A stretch of DNA of 64,000 nucleotides, taken from assembly GCA_965199055.1 (NCBI GenBank), contig CBDAQR010000003.1:2046001-2110000 (forward strand), read 5' to 3'. Of this stretch, positions 17,536 through 26,344 are shown piece after piece; position 1 is the first letter of the stretch, and each line of letters opens with the position of its first letter. A program made the position numbers and the translations under genes. Source of the DNA: CBDAQR01 sp965199055. Its GTDB lineage: Bacteria > Pseudomonadota > Gammaproteobacteria > Pseudomonadales > Halieaceae. The notes beneath the pieces were generated by a model, which was not told the origin of the DNA, searched no databases, and was given only the letters and a program-made list of their open reading frames with translations.

Positions 17536-18330
17536 CTATACCGCAACAGGCGCGGCGATGTGAGGCTGGGGCTCGTAGCCGATCAGCTCGAAGTCTTCGA
17601 AGCTAAAGCCAAATATGTCACGAATCTCTGGATTAATACGCATTGTGGGCAGCGGTCCGGGCGAGCGACTCAGCTGCTCACGGGCCTGATCGAAGTGGTT
17701 GCTGTAGAGATGCGCATCGCCAAAGGTATGCACAAAGTCACCCGGCTCAAGATCACAAACCTGCGCCATCATCATGGTCAGCAACGCGTAGGATGCAATA
17801 TTAAAGGGGACCCCGAGGAACACATCCGCACTGCGCTGGTAGAGCTGGCAGGATAGCTTGCCCTCGGCAACGTAAAACTGAAACAGGCTGTGGCAAGGCG
17901 GCAGCGCCATGTTGTCGACCTCGGCCACATTCCATGCGCTGACGATATGACGACGCGAATCGGGATTGTTGCGAATCTGTTCAACTAACTTACTAATCTG
18001 GTCAATGGTGTCGCCTTCAGGGGTCGGCCAGGAGCGCCACTGGTGTCCATACACCGGTCCCAGATCACCATTCTCATCCGCCCACTCATCCCAGATGCTG
18101 ACACCATTTTCCTTAAGCCAGGCGATATTGGTGTCTCCACTGAGAAACCAGAGCAACTCGATAATAATCGAGCGCAAGTGCAGTTTCTTGGTTGTGGTCA
18201 CCGGGAAGCCGTCTGCCAGGTCAAACCGCAGCTGATGCCCGAACACACTGCGTGTTCCCGTGCCGGTGCGGTCCGACTTGTCGGTACCATTTTCGAGAAT
18301 ATGGGAGAGGAGATTGAGGTACTGTTGCAT
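17536..18330 (-). CDS. thyA: Thymidylate synthase
   Basis: 264 residues, the same length as E. coli ThyA. The nucleophile Cys146 lies in MALPPCHSLFQFYV, and RTGTGTRSVFG and SAWNV are also present. The protein ends at AAPVAV, with the small hydrophobic C-terminus the family needs for catalysis. It makes dTMP from dUMP with methylene-tetrahydrofolate. It starts two bases after the lgt stop codon, implying translational coupling. Confidence 0.97.
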   Translation of the reverse strand: MQQYLNLLSHILENGTDKSDRTGTGTRSVFGHQLRFDLADGFPVTTTKKLHLRSIIIELLWFLSGDTNIAWLKENGVSIWDEWADENGDLGPVYGHQWRSWPTPEGDTIDQISKLVEQIRNNPDSRRHIVSAWNVAEVDNMALPPCHSLFQFYVAEGKLSCQLYQRSADVFLGVPFNIASYALLTMMMAQVCDLEPGDFVHTFGDAHLYSNHFDQAREQLSRSPGPLPTMRINPEIRDIFGFSFEDFELIGYEPQPHIAAPVAV

Positions 18331-18332
18331 TA

Positions 18333-19145
18333 TCAGTGATTCACAGGTTGCTGCCCCGGCGCACCGCGGCGACCGTAAGCGTTATAGAGCAGGTAAAGCC
18401 CAAACAGGATCATCGGAATACACAGTAGCTGCCCGCGGGTCATCCAACCCAACAGATCAAAGCCGATGTGCGAATCCGGTTCTCGGAAAAATTCGACGAA
18501 AAAGCGCATTGCTCCGTAGCCGGCCATGAACACGCCGCCCACCGCCAGCCGTGGTCTTGGCTTACTGGAAAACCAATACAGAATTATAAATAGAAGCAGA
18601 CCTTCTAGCGCCGCCTGGTACAACTGACTCGGATGTCGAGGCAACTGCAACGGATCGTTCGGGAACACCATGGCCCAGGGCACATCGGTGGCCCGGCCCC
18701 ACAGCTCTTGACCAATAAAATTGCCCAGCCGCCCCAGGCCCAGCCCCACCGGCACCAGCGGCGCAACAAAATCCAGCAGGTCAGGGAAATTAATCTGGTG
18801 TTTGCGGGCATACCACCAATTGGCGAGGATCACGCCGAGCATGCCGCCGTGAAACGACATGCCGCCCTCCCAAACGCGCAGGGCCCACAGCGGATCGTCC
18901 AGCGCACGATCCATGCCATAAAACAGGGTATAGCCGATACGGCCACCCAAAACCACGCCCATCGCCGAGAAGAAAATCATATCGTCTACCTGGGCGCGGG
19001 TGATCACCGCCCCCGGGCGCGAGGCGCGTCGACTCGCCAGCCACCAGGCAAAAGCCAGTCCGGCGAGGTAGGTCAGGCCATACCAATGCACCTTGACCGG
19101 TCCGACTGCAAGTGCCACGGGATCGATCTGTGGGTAAGCGAGCAT
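18333..19145 (-). CDS. lgt: Prolipoprotein diacylglyceryl transferase
   Basis: 270 residues with about seven membrane segments. It shows the Lgt signature GRLGNFIGQELWGR, the SFHGGMLG motif and the early VHWYGLTYL. It transfers diacylglycerol from phosphatidylglycerol to the lipobox cysteine of prolipoproteins in the inner membrane. Lipoproteins in this window (phytase, TPR lipoprotein, small lipoprotein) would be its substrates. It is divergent from the NRDE gene by 51 bases. Confidence 0.96.
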   Translation of the reverse strand: MLAYPQIDPVALAVGPVKVHWYGLTYLAGLAFAWWLASRRASRPGAVITRAQVDDMIFFSAMGVVLGGRIGYTLFYGMDRALDDPLWALRVWEGGMSFHGGMLGVILANWWYARKHQINFPDLLDFVAPLVPVGLGLGRLGNFIGQELWGRATDVPWAMVFPNDPLQLPRHPSQLYQAALEGLLLFIILYWFSSKPRPRLAVGGVFMAGYGAMRFFVEFFREPDSHIGFDLLGWMTRGQLLCIPMILFGLYLLYNAYGRRGAPGQQPVNH

Positions 19146-19196
19146 GATTTAGGTAGCAACCTTCTGTTGCAGGAATGCGTGTATTATCAGGCTGCC

Positions 19197-19973
19197 ATGT
19201 GTTTGATTGCAATCGCTCACCACGTACATCCCGAGTATCCACTGCTGGTGGCCGCCAATCGGGATGAATTTCATGAGAGGCCTACGCAGCCGTCACACTT
19301 CTGGGATGAAGCGCCGCAGATACTGGCGGGACGCGATCTCACGGCCGGGGGCACGTGGATGGGCATTACCCGCGGCGGCAGGTTCGCGGCCATCACCAAC
19401 CACCGCAACCCACCGGGAACCCCGGACGAGCCGCGTTCACGGGGCTTACTCACGCTGGAGTACCTGCTGGGCGACGCCAGCCCGGGAGACTACCTGCAAG
19501 CACTACAACCGCATGCCCAGGAATACGCCGGCTTTAACCTGTTACTCGGCGACCGGGCCAGTCTGTGGTATCTATCAAATATCGAAGGACGGGTGCGGCA
19601 ACTTGAGCCCGGTGTCCACAGCGTCAGTAACGCGACCCTGGATAGCAATTGGCCCAAACAGGAGCTCGCAAGAGCACGCCTGCTGGCAACCCTGAAGGAT
19701 CACGAATCACCCAGTCACTCGGGCCTGCAAGCGACTGTGGCAAGCCGCGAGTTGGTTCCCGATCCCCAACTGCCAGACTCCGGCATACATATCGACATGG
19801 AGCGCATGCTCTCTGCGCAATTCATCGTCAATCCGGGTTATGGCACGCGGGCGACCACATCAATGTGGGTTCATCGCGTAGGCGAAGTCAGTTGGCAGGA
19901 AGATAATTTCGATCCCAGCGGGACGCTGGCCAATAGGGTCTGTGAGCGGTTTAACTTAGACGGGCGTGGATAA
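19197..19973 (+). CDS. NRDE/TANGO2-family protein
   Basis: 258 residues from the ATG at 19197. The family name motif NRDE is visible in LLVAANRDEFHERPT, and GGTWMGITRGGRFAAITN follows. The N-terminal Cys2 (MCLIAIAHH) places it in the Ntn-hydrolase-like group. TANGO2 relatives are linked to haem or acyl metabolism in eukaryotes; the bacterial function is unproven. A much longer upstream extension of the frame runs antisense through lgt and is not used. Its last 23 bases overlap the convergent ptsP gene. Confidence 0.88.
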   Translation: MCLIAIAHHVHPEYPLLVAANRDEFHERPTQPSHFWDEAPQILAGRDLTAGGTWMGITRGGRFAAITNHRNPPGTPDEPRSRGLLTLEYLLGDASPGDYLQALQPHAQEYAGFNLLLGDRASLWYLSNIEGRVRQLEPGVHSVSNATLDSNWPKQELARARLLATLKDHESPSHSGLQATVASRELVPDPQLPDSGIHIDMERMLSAQFIVNPGYGTRATTSMWVHRVGEVSWQEDNFDPSGTLANRVCERFNLDGRG

Positions 19974-22212
19974 ACGCCGACAGTCCCTTCTCAACCAGGA
20001 AAGATTCCAAGCGTTCATTGATCTGTTCCGCATCATCCAGTTTTACCACGTCCTGCAGCACGGCTTCCGCCTCGGCCATGGCAAGATTGCGCAAGGCTTT
20101 TTTAACTTTGGTGAGGTTAGTCGCATTCATGGACAGTGCGTCATAACCCATCGCCATCAGCAACACGGCAGCGCCGGGATCGCCGGCCAGCTCACCGCAA
20201 ATACTGACGGGCGTACTCTCTGCACGGCTCGCCTGGGCAACCTGAATCAACGCCTGCAGTACAGCGGGATGATAGGAATGGTAAAGATCGGCGACACGAG
20301 CATTATTGCGGTCAACCGCTAGCAGATACTGCGTCAGATCGTTCGAGCCGACCGACAGGAAATCGGCTTTACGCGCCAGTGCAGAGGCTTGATACACCGC
20401 CGAGGGCACTTCCACCATCACCCCGATCGGCGGCAATTCGATATCTGCGCCCTCCTCCAATACCTCGCGATGGGCCCGGTGGATGAATTCCAGCGCCTCG
20501 TCCAGCTCGCTGATATTGCTGACCATCGGCAACATGATGCGCAGGTTATTGAGCCCTTCACTGGCCTTGAGCATGGCGCGTGTCTGAACCAGGAAAATCT
20601 CCGGGTGGTCGAGCGTTACCCGAATACCGCGCCAACCCAGAAAGGGGTTTTCCTCTTCAATCGGGAAATAGGGCAGCGCTTTGTCGCCGCCTATGTCCAG
20701 GGTGCGCATGGTCACAGGCTTGGGGGCGAATGCCTCCAACTGGTTGCGGTAGATTTGTCGTTGCTCTTCTTCACTGGGAAAGCGCTCGCGCAGCAGAAAG
20801 GGTACTTCCGTGCGATACAGGCCAACGCCCTCTGCACCCTGGTCCAGAGATCGCGTCACATCCGCCATCAGGCCGGTATTCACCCACAGCGGCATGCGCT
20901 TCCCATCGAGAGTTTCGCAGGGCTCATCGCGCAGCGACTCCAGATCGGCCGAGAGTGCGGCGTCTTCCGCGAGCATGTCTTCAAAGCGCGCCCGAAACTC
21001 CGCCCCCGGATTGAGATGCACCTCACCGTTATAGCCGTCAATGATCAGCTCACGATCCTGCAGCTTCGTGTAAGGCAGATCGACCGCACCCATTACCGTG
21101 GGCACTCCCATGGCGCGGGCTAATATGGCGACATGCGAGTTACCGGAGCCACGCACAGAAATGATGCCGGCCAGCTTTTCACGCGGAATCTCCCCCAGCA
21201 CCGAAGCCGTCAATTCTTCGCCGACCAGGATGGTGGATGCGGGATACTCCTGCACGTTCTTGTCGGCGGCTTGCAGGTAAGCGAGTACACGGGTACCCAG
21301 GTCTTTCACATCAACAGCGCGCTCACGCAGGTAACTCTGCTCCATGCGCTCGAAGTGCTGAATGTGCTCGATCATCACCTGACTGAGCGCACCCTGCGCC
21401 CATTGACCGGCCTTGATGCGGGACGCCACTTCGGCGCCAATCGTAGCGTCATCCAGAATCCGCAAGTACACGTCGAACAGCGCGTGATCTTCCGGGTTGA
21501 GCTGGCTACTGAGTTGGTTGGCCACCACCTCAATATCGCCACGCACCGCTTGCAGGGCCTTCTTAAACGCCCGCAGTTCTGTCAGTCGATCATTGGTTTC
21601 GCGCTCGGGCACCGCGTACAGGTCTGCCTCCGGCGAAACAACAACAACCCGACCGATGGCGATACCCGGCGCTCCCGCAATGCCCTTGATGCGCGTAGCG
21701 GCCGGCGCTTCGTGAGAAAGCTGTATCGAACCCGTGACGCGCGCGTGAGCAATCACACCCGCGAGCTGGGCCGACATAGTAACCAGAAAGGCTTCTTCAC
21801 TTTCGTCGAAGCGACGCCGATCTTTCTGCTGAACAATCAGTACACCCAGCACCTCGCGGTGGTGAATGATGGGAACACCCAAAAATGCGCTGAAAGGTTC
21901 CTCGCCAATACCCGGCAGTAGACGGAAACTGGGATGGGAAGGCGCTTCCTCGAGATTGATGGGTTCCTCGCGTTCGGCGACCAGACCCACCAGGCCTTCA
22001 CCCTCTGCCAGGCTGAGCTGCCCGACCTGTTCCTGGTTTAGACCTTCGGTGGCCTGAAACACGTAGCGATCGCTGCTGGCATCGCGCATATACACCGTAC
22101 AGACCTCGGTGCCCATCGCATCGCGAACTCGCCGAACAATAATATCGAGGGCCTCGGTGAGGTCCTCCGCCGTGTTCACTTCCTGGATGATGGCACGCAG
22201 CATGTCCAGCAT
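19951..22212 (-). CDS. ptsP: PtsP, nitrogen-type PTS enzyme I with GAF domain
   Basis: 753 residues. There is an N-terminal GAF domain (about 15-160), then the PEP-utilising enzyme-I core. The core has the phosphorylated His in GSGNSHVAILARAMG (about residue 355), the PEP-binding RTLDIGGDKALPYF, and the C-terminal SICGELAGDPGA. The protein autophosphorylates from PEP and phosphorylates NPr, signalling carbon/nitrogen balance instead of importing sugar. No NPr or EIIA-Ntr gene is in the window. It starts two bases after the rppH stop. Confidence 0.95.
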   Translation of the reverse strand: MLDMLRAIIQEVNTAEDLTEALDIIVRRVRDAMGTEVCTVYMRDASSDRYVFQATEGLNQEQVGQLSLAEGEGLVGLVAEREEPINLEEAPSHPSFRLLPGIGEEPFSAFLGVPIIHHREVLGVLIVQQKDRRRFDESEEAFLVTMSAQLAGVIAHARVTGSIQLSHEAPAATRIKGIAGAPGIAIGRVVVVSPEADLYAVPERETNDRLTELRAFKKALQAVRGDIEVVANQLSSQLNPEDHALFDVYLRILDDATIGAEVASRIKAGQWAQGALSQVMIEHIQHFERMEQSYLRERAVDVKDLGTRVLAYLQAADKNVQEYPASTILVGEELTASVLGEIPREKLAGIISVRGSGNSHVAILARAMGVPTVMGAVDLPYTKLQDRELIIDGYNGEVHLNPGAEFRARFEDMLAEDAALSADLESLRDEPCETLDGKRMPLWVNTGLMADVTRSLDQGAEGVGLYRTEVPFLLRERFPSEEEQRQIYRNQLEAFAPKPVTMRTLDIGGDKALPYFPIEEENPFLGWRGIRVTLDHPEIFLVQTRAMLKASEGLNNLRIMLPMVSNISELDEALEFIHRAHREVLEEGADIELPPIGVMVEVPSAVYQASALARKADFLSVGSNDLTQYLLAVDRNNARVADLYHSYHPAVLQALIQVAQASRAESTPVSICGELAGDPGAAVLLMAMGYDALSMNATNLTKVKKALRNLAMAEAEAVLQDVVKLDDAEQINERLESFLVEKGLSAFIHARLS

Positions 22213-22214
22213 GG

Positions 22215-22709
22215 CTAGTGGGCCCCGTCCTTGATCAGTTTGGCGCAGGGCACCGCCAGCTCTTTCAGGGCACTGCGGTACACTTCGCGTTTAAATGGAA
22301 TCACCTGAGTCAGTGGGTACCAGTAGCTGACCCAGCGCCAATGGTCGAATTCTGGCTTGGCGTGATTATCCACCTGTACAGCAGCATCGTCGGTCAGCAT
22401 CTTTAGCAGAAACCACTTTTGCTTCTGGCCAATGCACAGGGGCTTTTGTCCCTTGCGGATGTAGCGCTTGGGCAGTCGATAGCGCAACCAGCCGCGTGTA
22501 CAGGCCTCTACGCTGACGGCGTCGGGCGCCAGGCCGATCTCCTCGTCGAGCTCGCGGTAGAGCGCCTCCTCGGGCGATTCTCCCTTGGCGATACCGCCCT
22601 GTGGAAACTGCCAGGCGTCCTGACCTACCCGGCGGGCCCAGAGTAACTGGCCCCGCTCATTGGCAAGCATGATGCCGACGTTGGGCCGAAATCCATCTGC
22701 ATCAATCAC
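22215..22709 (-). CDS. rppH: RNA pyrophosphohydrolase
   Basis: 164 residues. The Nudix box GGIAKGESPEEALYRELDEEIG (38-59 region) and the substrate-pocket GFRPNVGIML at the N-terminus are diagnostic. RppH removes pyrophosphate from the 5' end of mRNAs and primes them for RNase E decay. It is upstream of and coupled to ptsP, the arrangement seen in Pseudomonas and E. coli. Confidence 0.95.
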   Translation of the reverse strand: MIDADGFRPNVGIMLANERGQLLWARRVGQDAWQFPQGGIAKGESPEEALYRELDEEIGLAPDAVSVEACTRGWLRYRLPKRYIRKGQKPLCIGQKQKWFLLKMLTDDAAVQVDNHAKPEFDHWRWVSYWYPLTQVIPFKREVYRSALKELAVPCAKLIKDGAH

Positions 22710-22830
22710 TGATAAAAAGCACTGGTAAATTGCGGAACCATCTATTGTTCCACACTTTTCCGCAGCTGAACAATTTACGCCTCCTGCGGTTCTGGCTATC
22801 CTGTGCGCCCTTTACGCTTGGGACCCGGCT

Positions 22831-23484
22831 ATGGCGCTGGCGATATTTGACCTGGATAACACCCTGCTCGGCGGTGACAGCGACCACGCCTGGGGCGAAT
22901 TTGCCTGTGAGATGGGTATTGTCGATAGCGCAGTATTCGCGCGTCGCAACGATGCTTTTTATGAGGACTACAAAGCGGGTCAACTGGATATTGACGCCTA
23001 TCTGCGCCACGCCCTGTCTCCACTGGTTGGCCAGAGCGTGGAGCAGGCGGCGATCTGGCACGCTCAATTCATGGAGAGCAAAATCGAGCCCATGCTTTTG
23101 CCGGCGGCGGCAGAGCTTGTGGCCAAACACCGCGATGCGGGGGACGACCTGCTGATCATAACAGCGACGAATCGTTTTATTACGGCGCCGATAGCGGCTC
23201 GACTCAATATTGATGAGCTCATCGCCTGCGATGTCGAAGTGGTCAACGGCCACTACACCGGAGAACCACAGGGAATACCCAGCTATGCCGCCGGCAAAGT
23301 CACGCGACTCGAGGCCTGGCTCAAACAGCACGACGACAGCATGGCGGGCAGTTGGTTCTACTCGGACTCACACAACGACCTGCCACTGCTGCAGGAAGTT
23401 GATAACCCCGTTGCGGTAGATCCAGACGACACCCTGCGCGCCCATGCACAACAACAGGGCTGGCCCATTATTAGCCTGCGTTAA
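22831..23484 (+). CDS. HAD-IB family phosphatase (SerB-like)
   Basis: 217 residues. HAD motif I is IFDLDNTLLGGDSD (Asp7, Asp9), motif II is the TAT in LLIITATN, and motif IV is WFYSDSHNDLPLL. The helical cap falls between motifs I and II. The type resembles HAD-IB hydrolases annotated as phosphoserine or histidinol-phosphate phosphatases. A HAD gene of this kind next to rppH/ptsP also occurs in Pseudomonas. The exact substrate is open. Its stop is only five bases from the convergent methyltransferase. Confidence 0.9.
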   Translation: MALAIFDLDNTLLGGDSDHAWGEFACEMGIVDSAVFARRNDAFYEDYKAGQLDIDAYLRHALSPLVGQSVEQAAIWHAQFMESKIEPMLLPAAAELVAKHRDAGDDLLIITATNRFITAPIAARLNIDELIACDVEVVNGHYTGEPQGIPSYAAGKVTRLEAWLKQHDDSMAGSWFYSDSHNDLPLLQEVDNPVAVDPDDTLRAHAQQQGWPIISLR

Positions 23485-23488
23485 GTGT

Positions 23489-24685
23489 TCAGGGCGGACC
23501 GACGCGCGCGAACAAGGCCTTCAGGTAGCGCGTCTCATTTATCGCCGCATGCACGGGATGATCAGCACCCTGCCCACCCTGATGAACAATTTGCAGTCGC
23601 GCGTTGCTGCGAGCGGCTGCCGCGCGCATGGCACCCTGCAGGTCATCGAATGACAGGTGCATAGAGCAGGAACCCGACACCAGCAGACCGTTGGTCGAAA
23701 CCAGCTTTAGAGCCAGCTCGTTGATCCGCTGATAGGCCTTGCGCCCTTTGCCGAGATCCCGTTTGCGGGGAATGAAGGCCGGCGGATCCAACACCACGAC
23801 ATCATATTTTTCACCCGCTGCGGCCAGTTCCTGCATACGTTGATCAGCGCGTCCCTGCAGCGTTTCTATGCGATCACCCACACCATTCAGCTCAGCGCTG
23901 GCGGCGACATAGTCCAGTGCGGTATCTGACACATCGATAAAGCTCACCTGCCGCGCACCGGCGCTTGCGGCCTGCACGCCCCAGCCACCGACATAACTAT
24001 AGACATCAAGCACGCGTTTGCCGGCGACCCATTGTTGCAGTAGGGCGCGATTGTTGCGGTGATCATAAAACCAGCCGGTCTTCTGTCCTTGCTGCACCGG
24101 CGCCAGAAACTGCACACCGTTTTCCACCAGCGCTAGCACCTCGGGAACATTACCGCTCACCACTTCTACCCGGTCTTCAAGGTGTTGCTCCCGACGGGCG
24201 CGACTGTCAGCACGCAGCAGAATGCCGGCGGGCTGCAATTGCTGCGCCAAGGCCTCAATAACGATGTGCTCATGACGCTCCACACCGGCGGTGTTCAGCT
24301 GCACCACCAGGTAGTCACCAAAGCGATCGACGATAACGCCGGACAGGCCATCGCTGTCACCATAAATCAGCCGATAATACGGTTCGGTAAAAAACTGCTG
24401 ACGCAGCGCGAGTGCCGATTCGATCTTGGCTGCACAGAGATTGTGGTCAAAGTGAGCGTCGGGCTCTCGACTGTAACGGCGGGCGCAGATCAACGAATTC
24501 GGCTCCATCAGCGCAGCACCCAGTGCGTCACCCCCGGCTGCCCGAATCGTTACAGCATCTCCCGCCTCAAACTCGCCGAGTGGCGAGCGCGCCGTGTCGA
24601 TTTCGTTACTGTATATCCATTCGTGACCACCGCGCAGGCGCCGGTCGGCGCCCTTGCGCAGCCACAGCTCAGGATTCTTCAGCAC
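23489..24685 (-). CDS. RlmI-like class I SAM-dependent 23S rRNA methyltransferase
   Basis: About 398 residues from a GTG at 24685. The start overlaps the gcvH 3' end by 17 bases; an ATG at 24766 lies deep in gcvH and is not credible. There is an N-terminal PUA-type RNA-binding region (RRLRGGHEWIYSNEI), a middle domain, and a C-terminal Rossmann methyltransferase with VLDVYSYVGGWGVQAA (SAM loop) and VVLDPPAFIPRK. This is the RlmI (m5C) architecture. RlmI of E. coli modifies C1962 of 23S rRNA, and the same or a near position is inferred here. Confidence 0.85.
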   Translation of the reverse strand: MLKNPELWLRKGADRRLRGGHEWIYSNEIDTARSPLGEFEAGDAVTIRAAGGDALGAALMEPNSLICARRYSREPDAHFDHNLCAAKIESALALRQQFFTEPYYRLIYGDSDGLSGVIVDRFGDYLVVQLNTAGVERHEHIVIEALAQQLQPAGILLRADSRARREQHLEDRVEVVSGNVPEVLALVENGVQFLAPVQQGQKTGWFYDHRNNRALLQQWVAGKRVLDVYSYVGGWGVQAASAGARQVSFIDVSDTALDYVAASAELNGVGDRIETLQGRADQRMQELAAAGEKYDVVVLDPPAFIPRKRDLGKGRKAYQRINELALKLVSTNGLLVSGSCSMHLSFDDLQGAMRAAAARSNARLQIVHQGGQGADHPVHAAINETRYLKALFARVGPP

Positions 24686-25061
24686 ACTGGGCGTCGTAGT
24701 CCTCTGCGGACAGCAGCTTCTCCAGTTCGCCGATATCGGTGGGTTGCAGCTTGAAGAACCAACCATCGTTGTAGGGATCGCTATTGACGATCTCGGGGCT
24801 GTCTTCCAACTCTTCGTTGACCGCTATGACTTCACCACCGATCGGGGCGTAAATATCTGAAGCCGCCTTCACCGATTCGACCACGGCAACATCATCACCC
24901 GCCGCCAGATTTGCGCCCATATCCGGCAACTCGACAAACACCACGTCGCCAAGTGCGTCCTGGGCATGATCTGATATACCCACGGTGGCCGTGCCGTCTT
25001 CCTCGATCCGGACCCATTCGTGACTGCTGGCATATTTGAGTTCTGTGGGCGTATGGCTCAT
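24669..25061 (-). CDS. gcvH: Glycine cleavage system H protein
   Basis: 130 residues from the ATG at 25061, with an AGGA before it; an in-frame start at 25100 adds a poor leader. The lipoyl-lysine is Lys65 in VVESVKAASDIYAP. The lipoylated arm shuttles the aminomethyl group between GcvP, GcvT and Lpd. No gcvT or gcvP is in the window. The gene follows the ubiquinone hydroxylase block on the same strand, a neighbourhood also known in Pseudomonas. Confidence 0.96.
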   Translation of the reverse strand: MSHTPTELKYASSHEWVRIEEDGTATVGISDHAQDALGDVVFVELPDMGANLAAGDDVAVVESVKAASDIYAPIGGEVIAVNEELEDSPEIVNSDPYNDGWFFKLQPTDIGELEKLLSAEDYDAQCAEES

Positions 25062-25129
25062 CGCGTTTGTTCCTCGTAGTACAGTTGCTGCCGCCTGCAT
25101 TCTACCGCGGGCTGTGTGTAAAACAATCG

Positions 25130-26344
25130 TTAGCGGATACCCATAGCGTGACGCATCAATTGTTGTTTTACCGGGCCGGCTCTGCCCACAAGCCGCATAC
25201 CGGTATTACGCAGCCAGCGAAGCGGCAATGCTCGCTCAGCAAACAGCCGCTTAAATCCATCCATCGCAGCCATCATCATGAGATTCTCACTCTTGCGCCG
25301 TCTCTGAAAGCGCTGCAATACCGCAAGCTCGCCAGGGTTCGTTCCACGCTGCGCCGCTACGCACAATTCCTCTGCGAGCACCTCAACATCTGCCAGACCC
25401 AGGTTAATTCCCTGTCCTGCGAGCGGATGTATCGTATGGGCGGCGTCTCCCACCAAAGCAATTCCCGGCTGCGCGTACTCGACTGCATGGCGCTGGCGCA
25501 ATGGAAAACTGAATCGAGGTGATGCCGCCAACACACGACCCAGGCAGTTTTCGCTGGCCGCGGTCAGCTGCTCGCAAAAGGCCTCATCCGATAGCGACTG
25601 CAATTGCTCCGCCAGCTCTGGTGTCGCCGACCACACCACGGAACAAAAGTGACGTCCCTCTCTCGCACTCAAAGGCAGCAATGCCAGCGGTCCGCTCTCC
25701 AGAAACCGCTGATAGGCGGTGGCGCCATGATCGCGTTCGAGTTCGACCGTTGTGACCAGTGCATGATGGCCGTAATCCCATTCTCGGGTGCGAAAGGCGG
25801 CCAGCTCTCGGATTCGCGACAGCGCGCCGTCAGCAGCAACCAGCAATGAAGTGCGCAGTTCGGTGCCATCCTCCAGTTCAAGGCAAGGCCTTTCGTCTTC
25901 ATCACGCCGCAGGCCTTTCACACGGGCGGGGTTGTACAGATGCAAGTCACTGAAAGTTTCCAGCCCGTCGGCCAACGCCGAGGTGATAGCCCGGTTTTCC
26001 ACGATGTGCCCTAGTCGGGACACATCCAGTTCCGCGGCGTCAAAATCTATCGCGCCGGTACCCTCGGCATCCCATACATGCATGTGCCTGTAGGTGCAGG
26101 GATGGCTTTCGGCAATACGGTCCCATACCTCCAGCGATTCAAGCAGTGCCTGACTGGCGGGCGTGATTGCACTCACCCGGGCGTCGAAACCCGTCACGTC
26201 CGCGATGCCATGCTGGAAATCCGCGCTAATCGGATTGGCCTCCACCAGTGCCAGCCGGTAGCCCTTACCCACCAGGCTGCGCACCAACGCGCTGCCCGCA
26301 ATGCCGGCGCCCACGATGACAATATCGAAGTCAGGGTTGGACAT
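25130..26344 (-). CDS. ubiI: UbiI/VisC-type ubiquinone-biosynthesis FAD monooxygenase
   Basis: 404 residues. FAD-binding G-x-G-x-x-G is seen in IVIVGAGIAGSALV. The second motif is GDAAHTIHPLAGQGINLGLADVEVL, typical of the UbiH/UbiF/UbiI/COQ6 family. Position after ubiH suggests UbiI (C5 hydroxylation), but family members can have mixed regiospecificity, and UbiF-like activity cannot be excluded. The gene overlaps the ubiH stop by 14 bases. Confidence 0.85.
   Translation of the reverse strand: MSNPDFDIVIVGAGIAGSALVRSLVGKGYRLALVEANPISADFQHGIADVTGFDARVSAITPASQALLESLEVWDRIAESHPCTYRHMHVWDAEGTGAIDFDAAELDVSRLGHIVENRAITSALADGLETFSDLHLYNPARVKGLRRDEDERPCLELEDGTELRTSLLVAADGALSRIRELAAFRTREWDYGHHALVTTVELERDHGATAYQRFLESGPLALLPLSAREGRHFCSVVWSATPELAEQLQSLSDEAFCEQLTAASENCLGRVLAASPRFSFPLRQRHAVEYAQPGIALVGDAAHTIHPLAGQGINLGLADVEVLAEELCVAAQRGTNPGELAVLQRFQRRRKSENLMMMAAMDGFKRLFAERALPLRWLRNTGMRLVGRAGPVKQQLMRHAMGIR

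Noticed and set aside
18633..19196. N-terminal extension of the NRDE gene to 446 residues
   Set aside because: It runs antisense through lgt. The family's conserved start MCLIAIAHH is at 19197.
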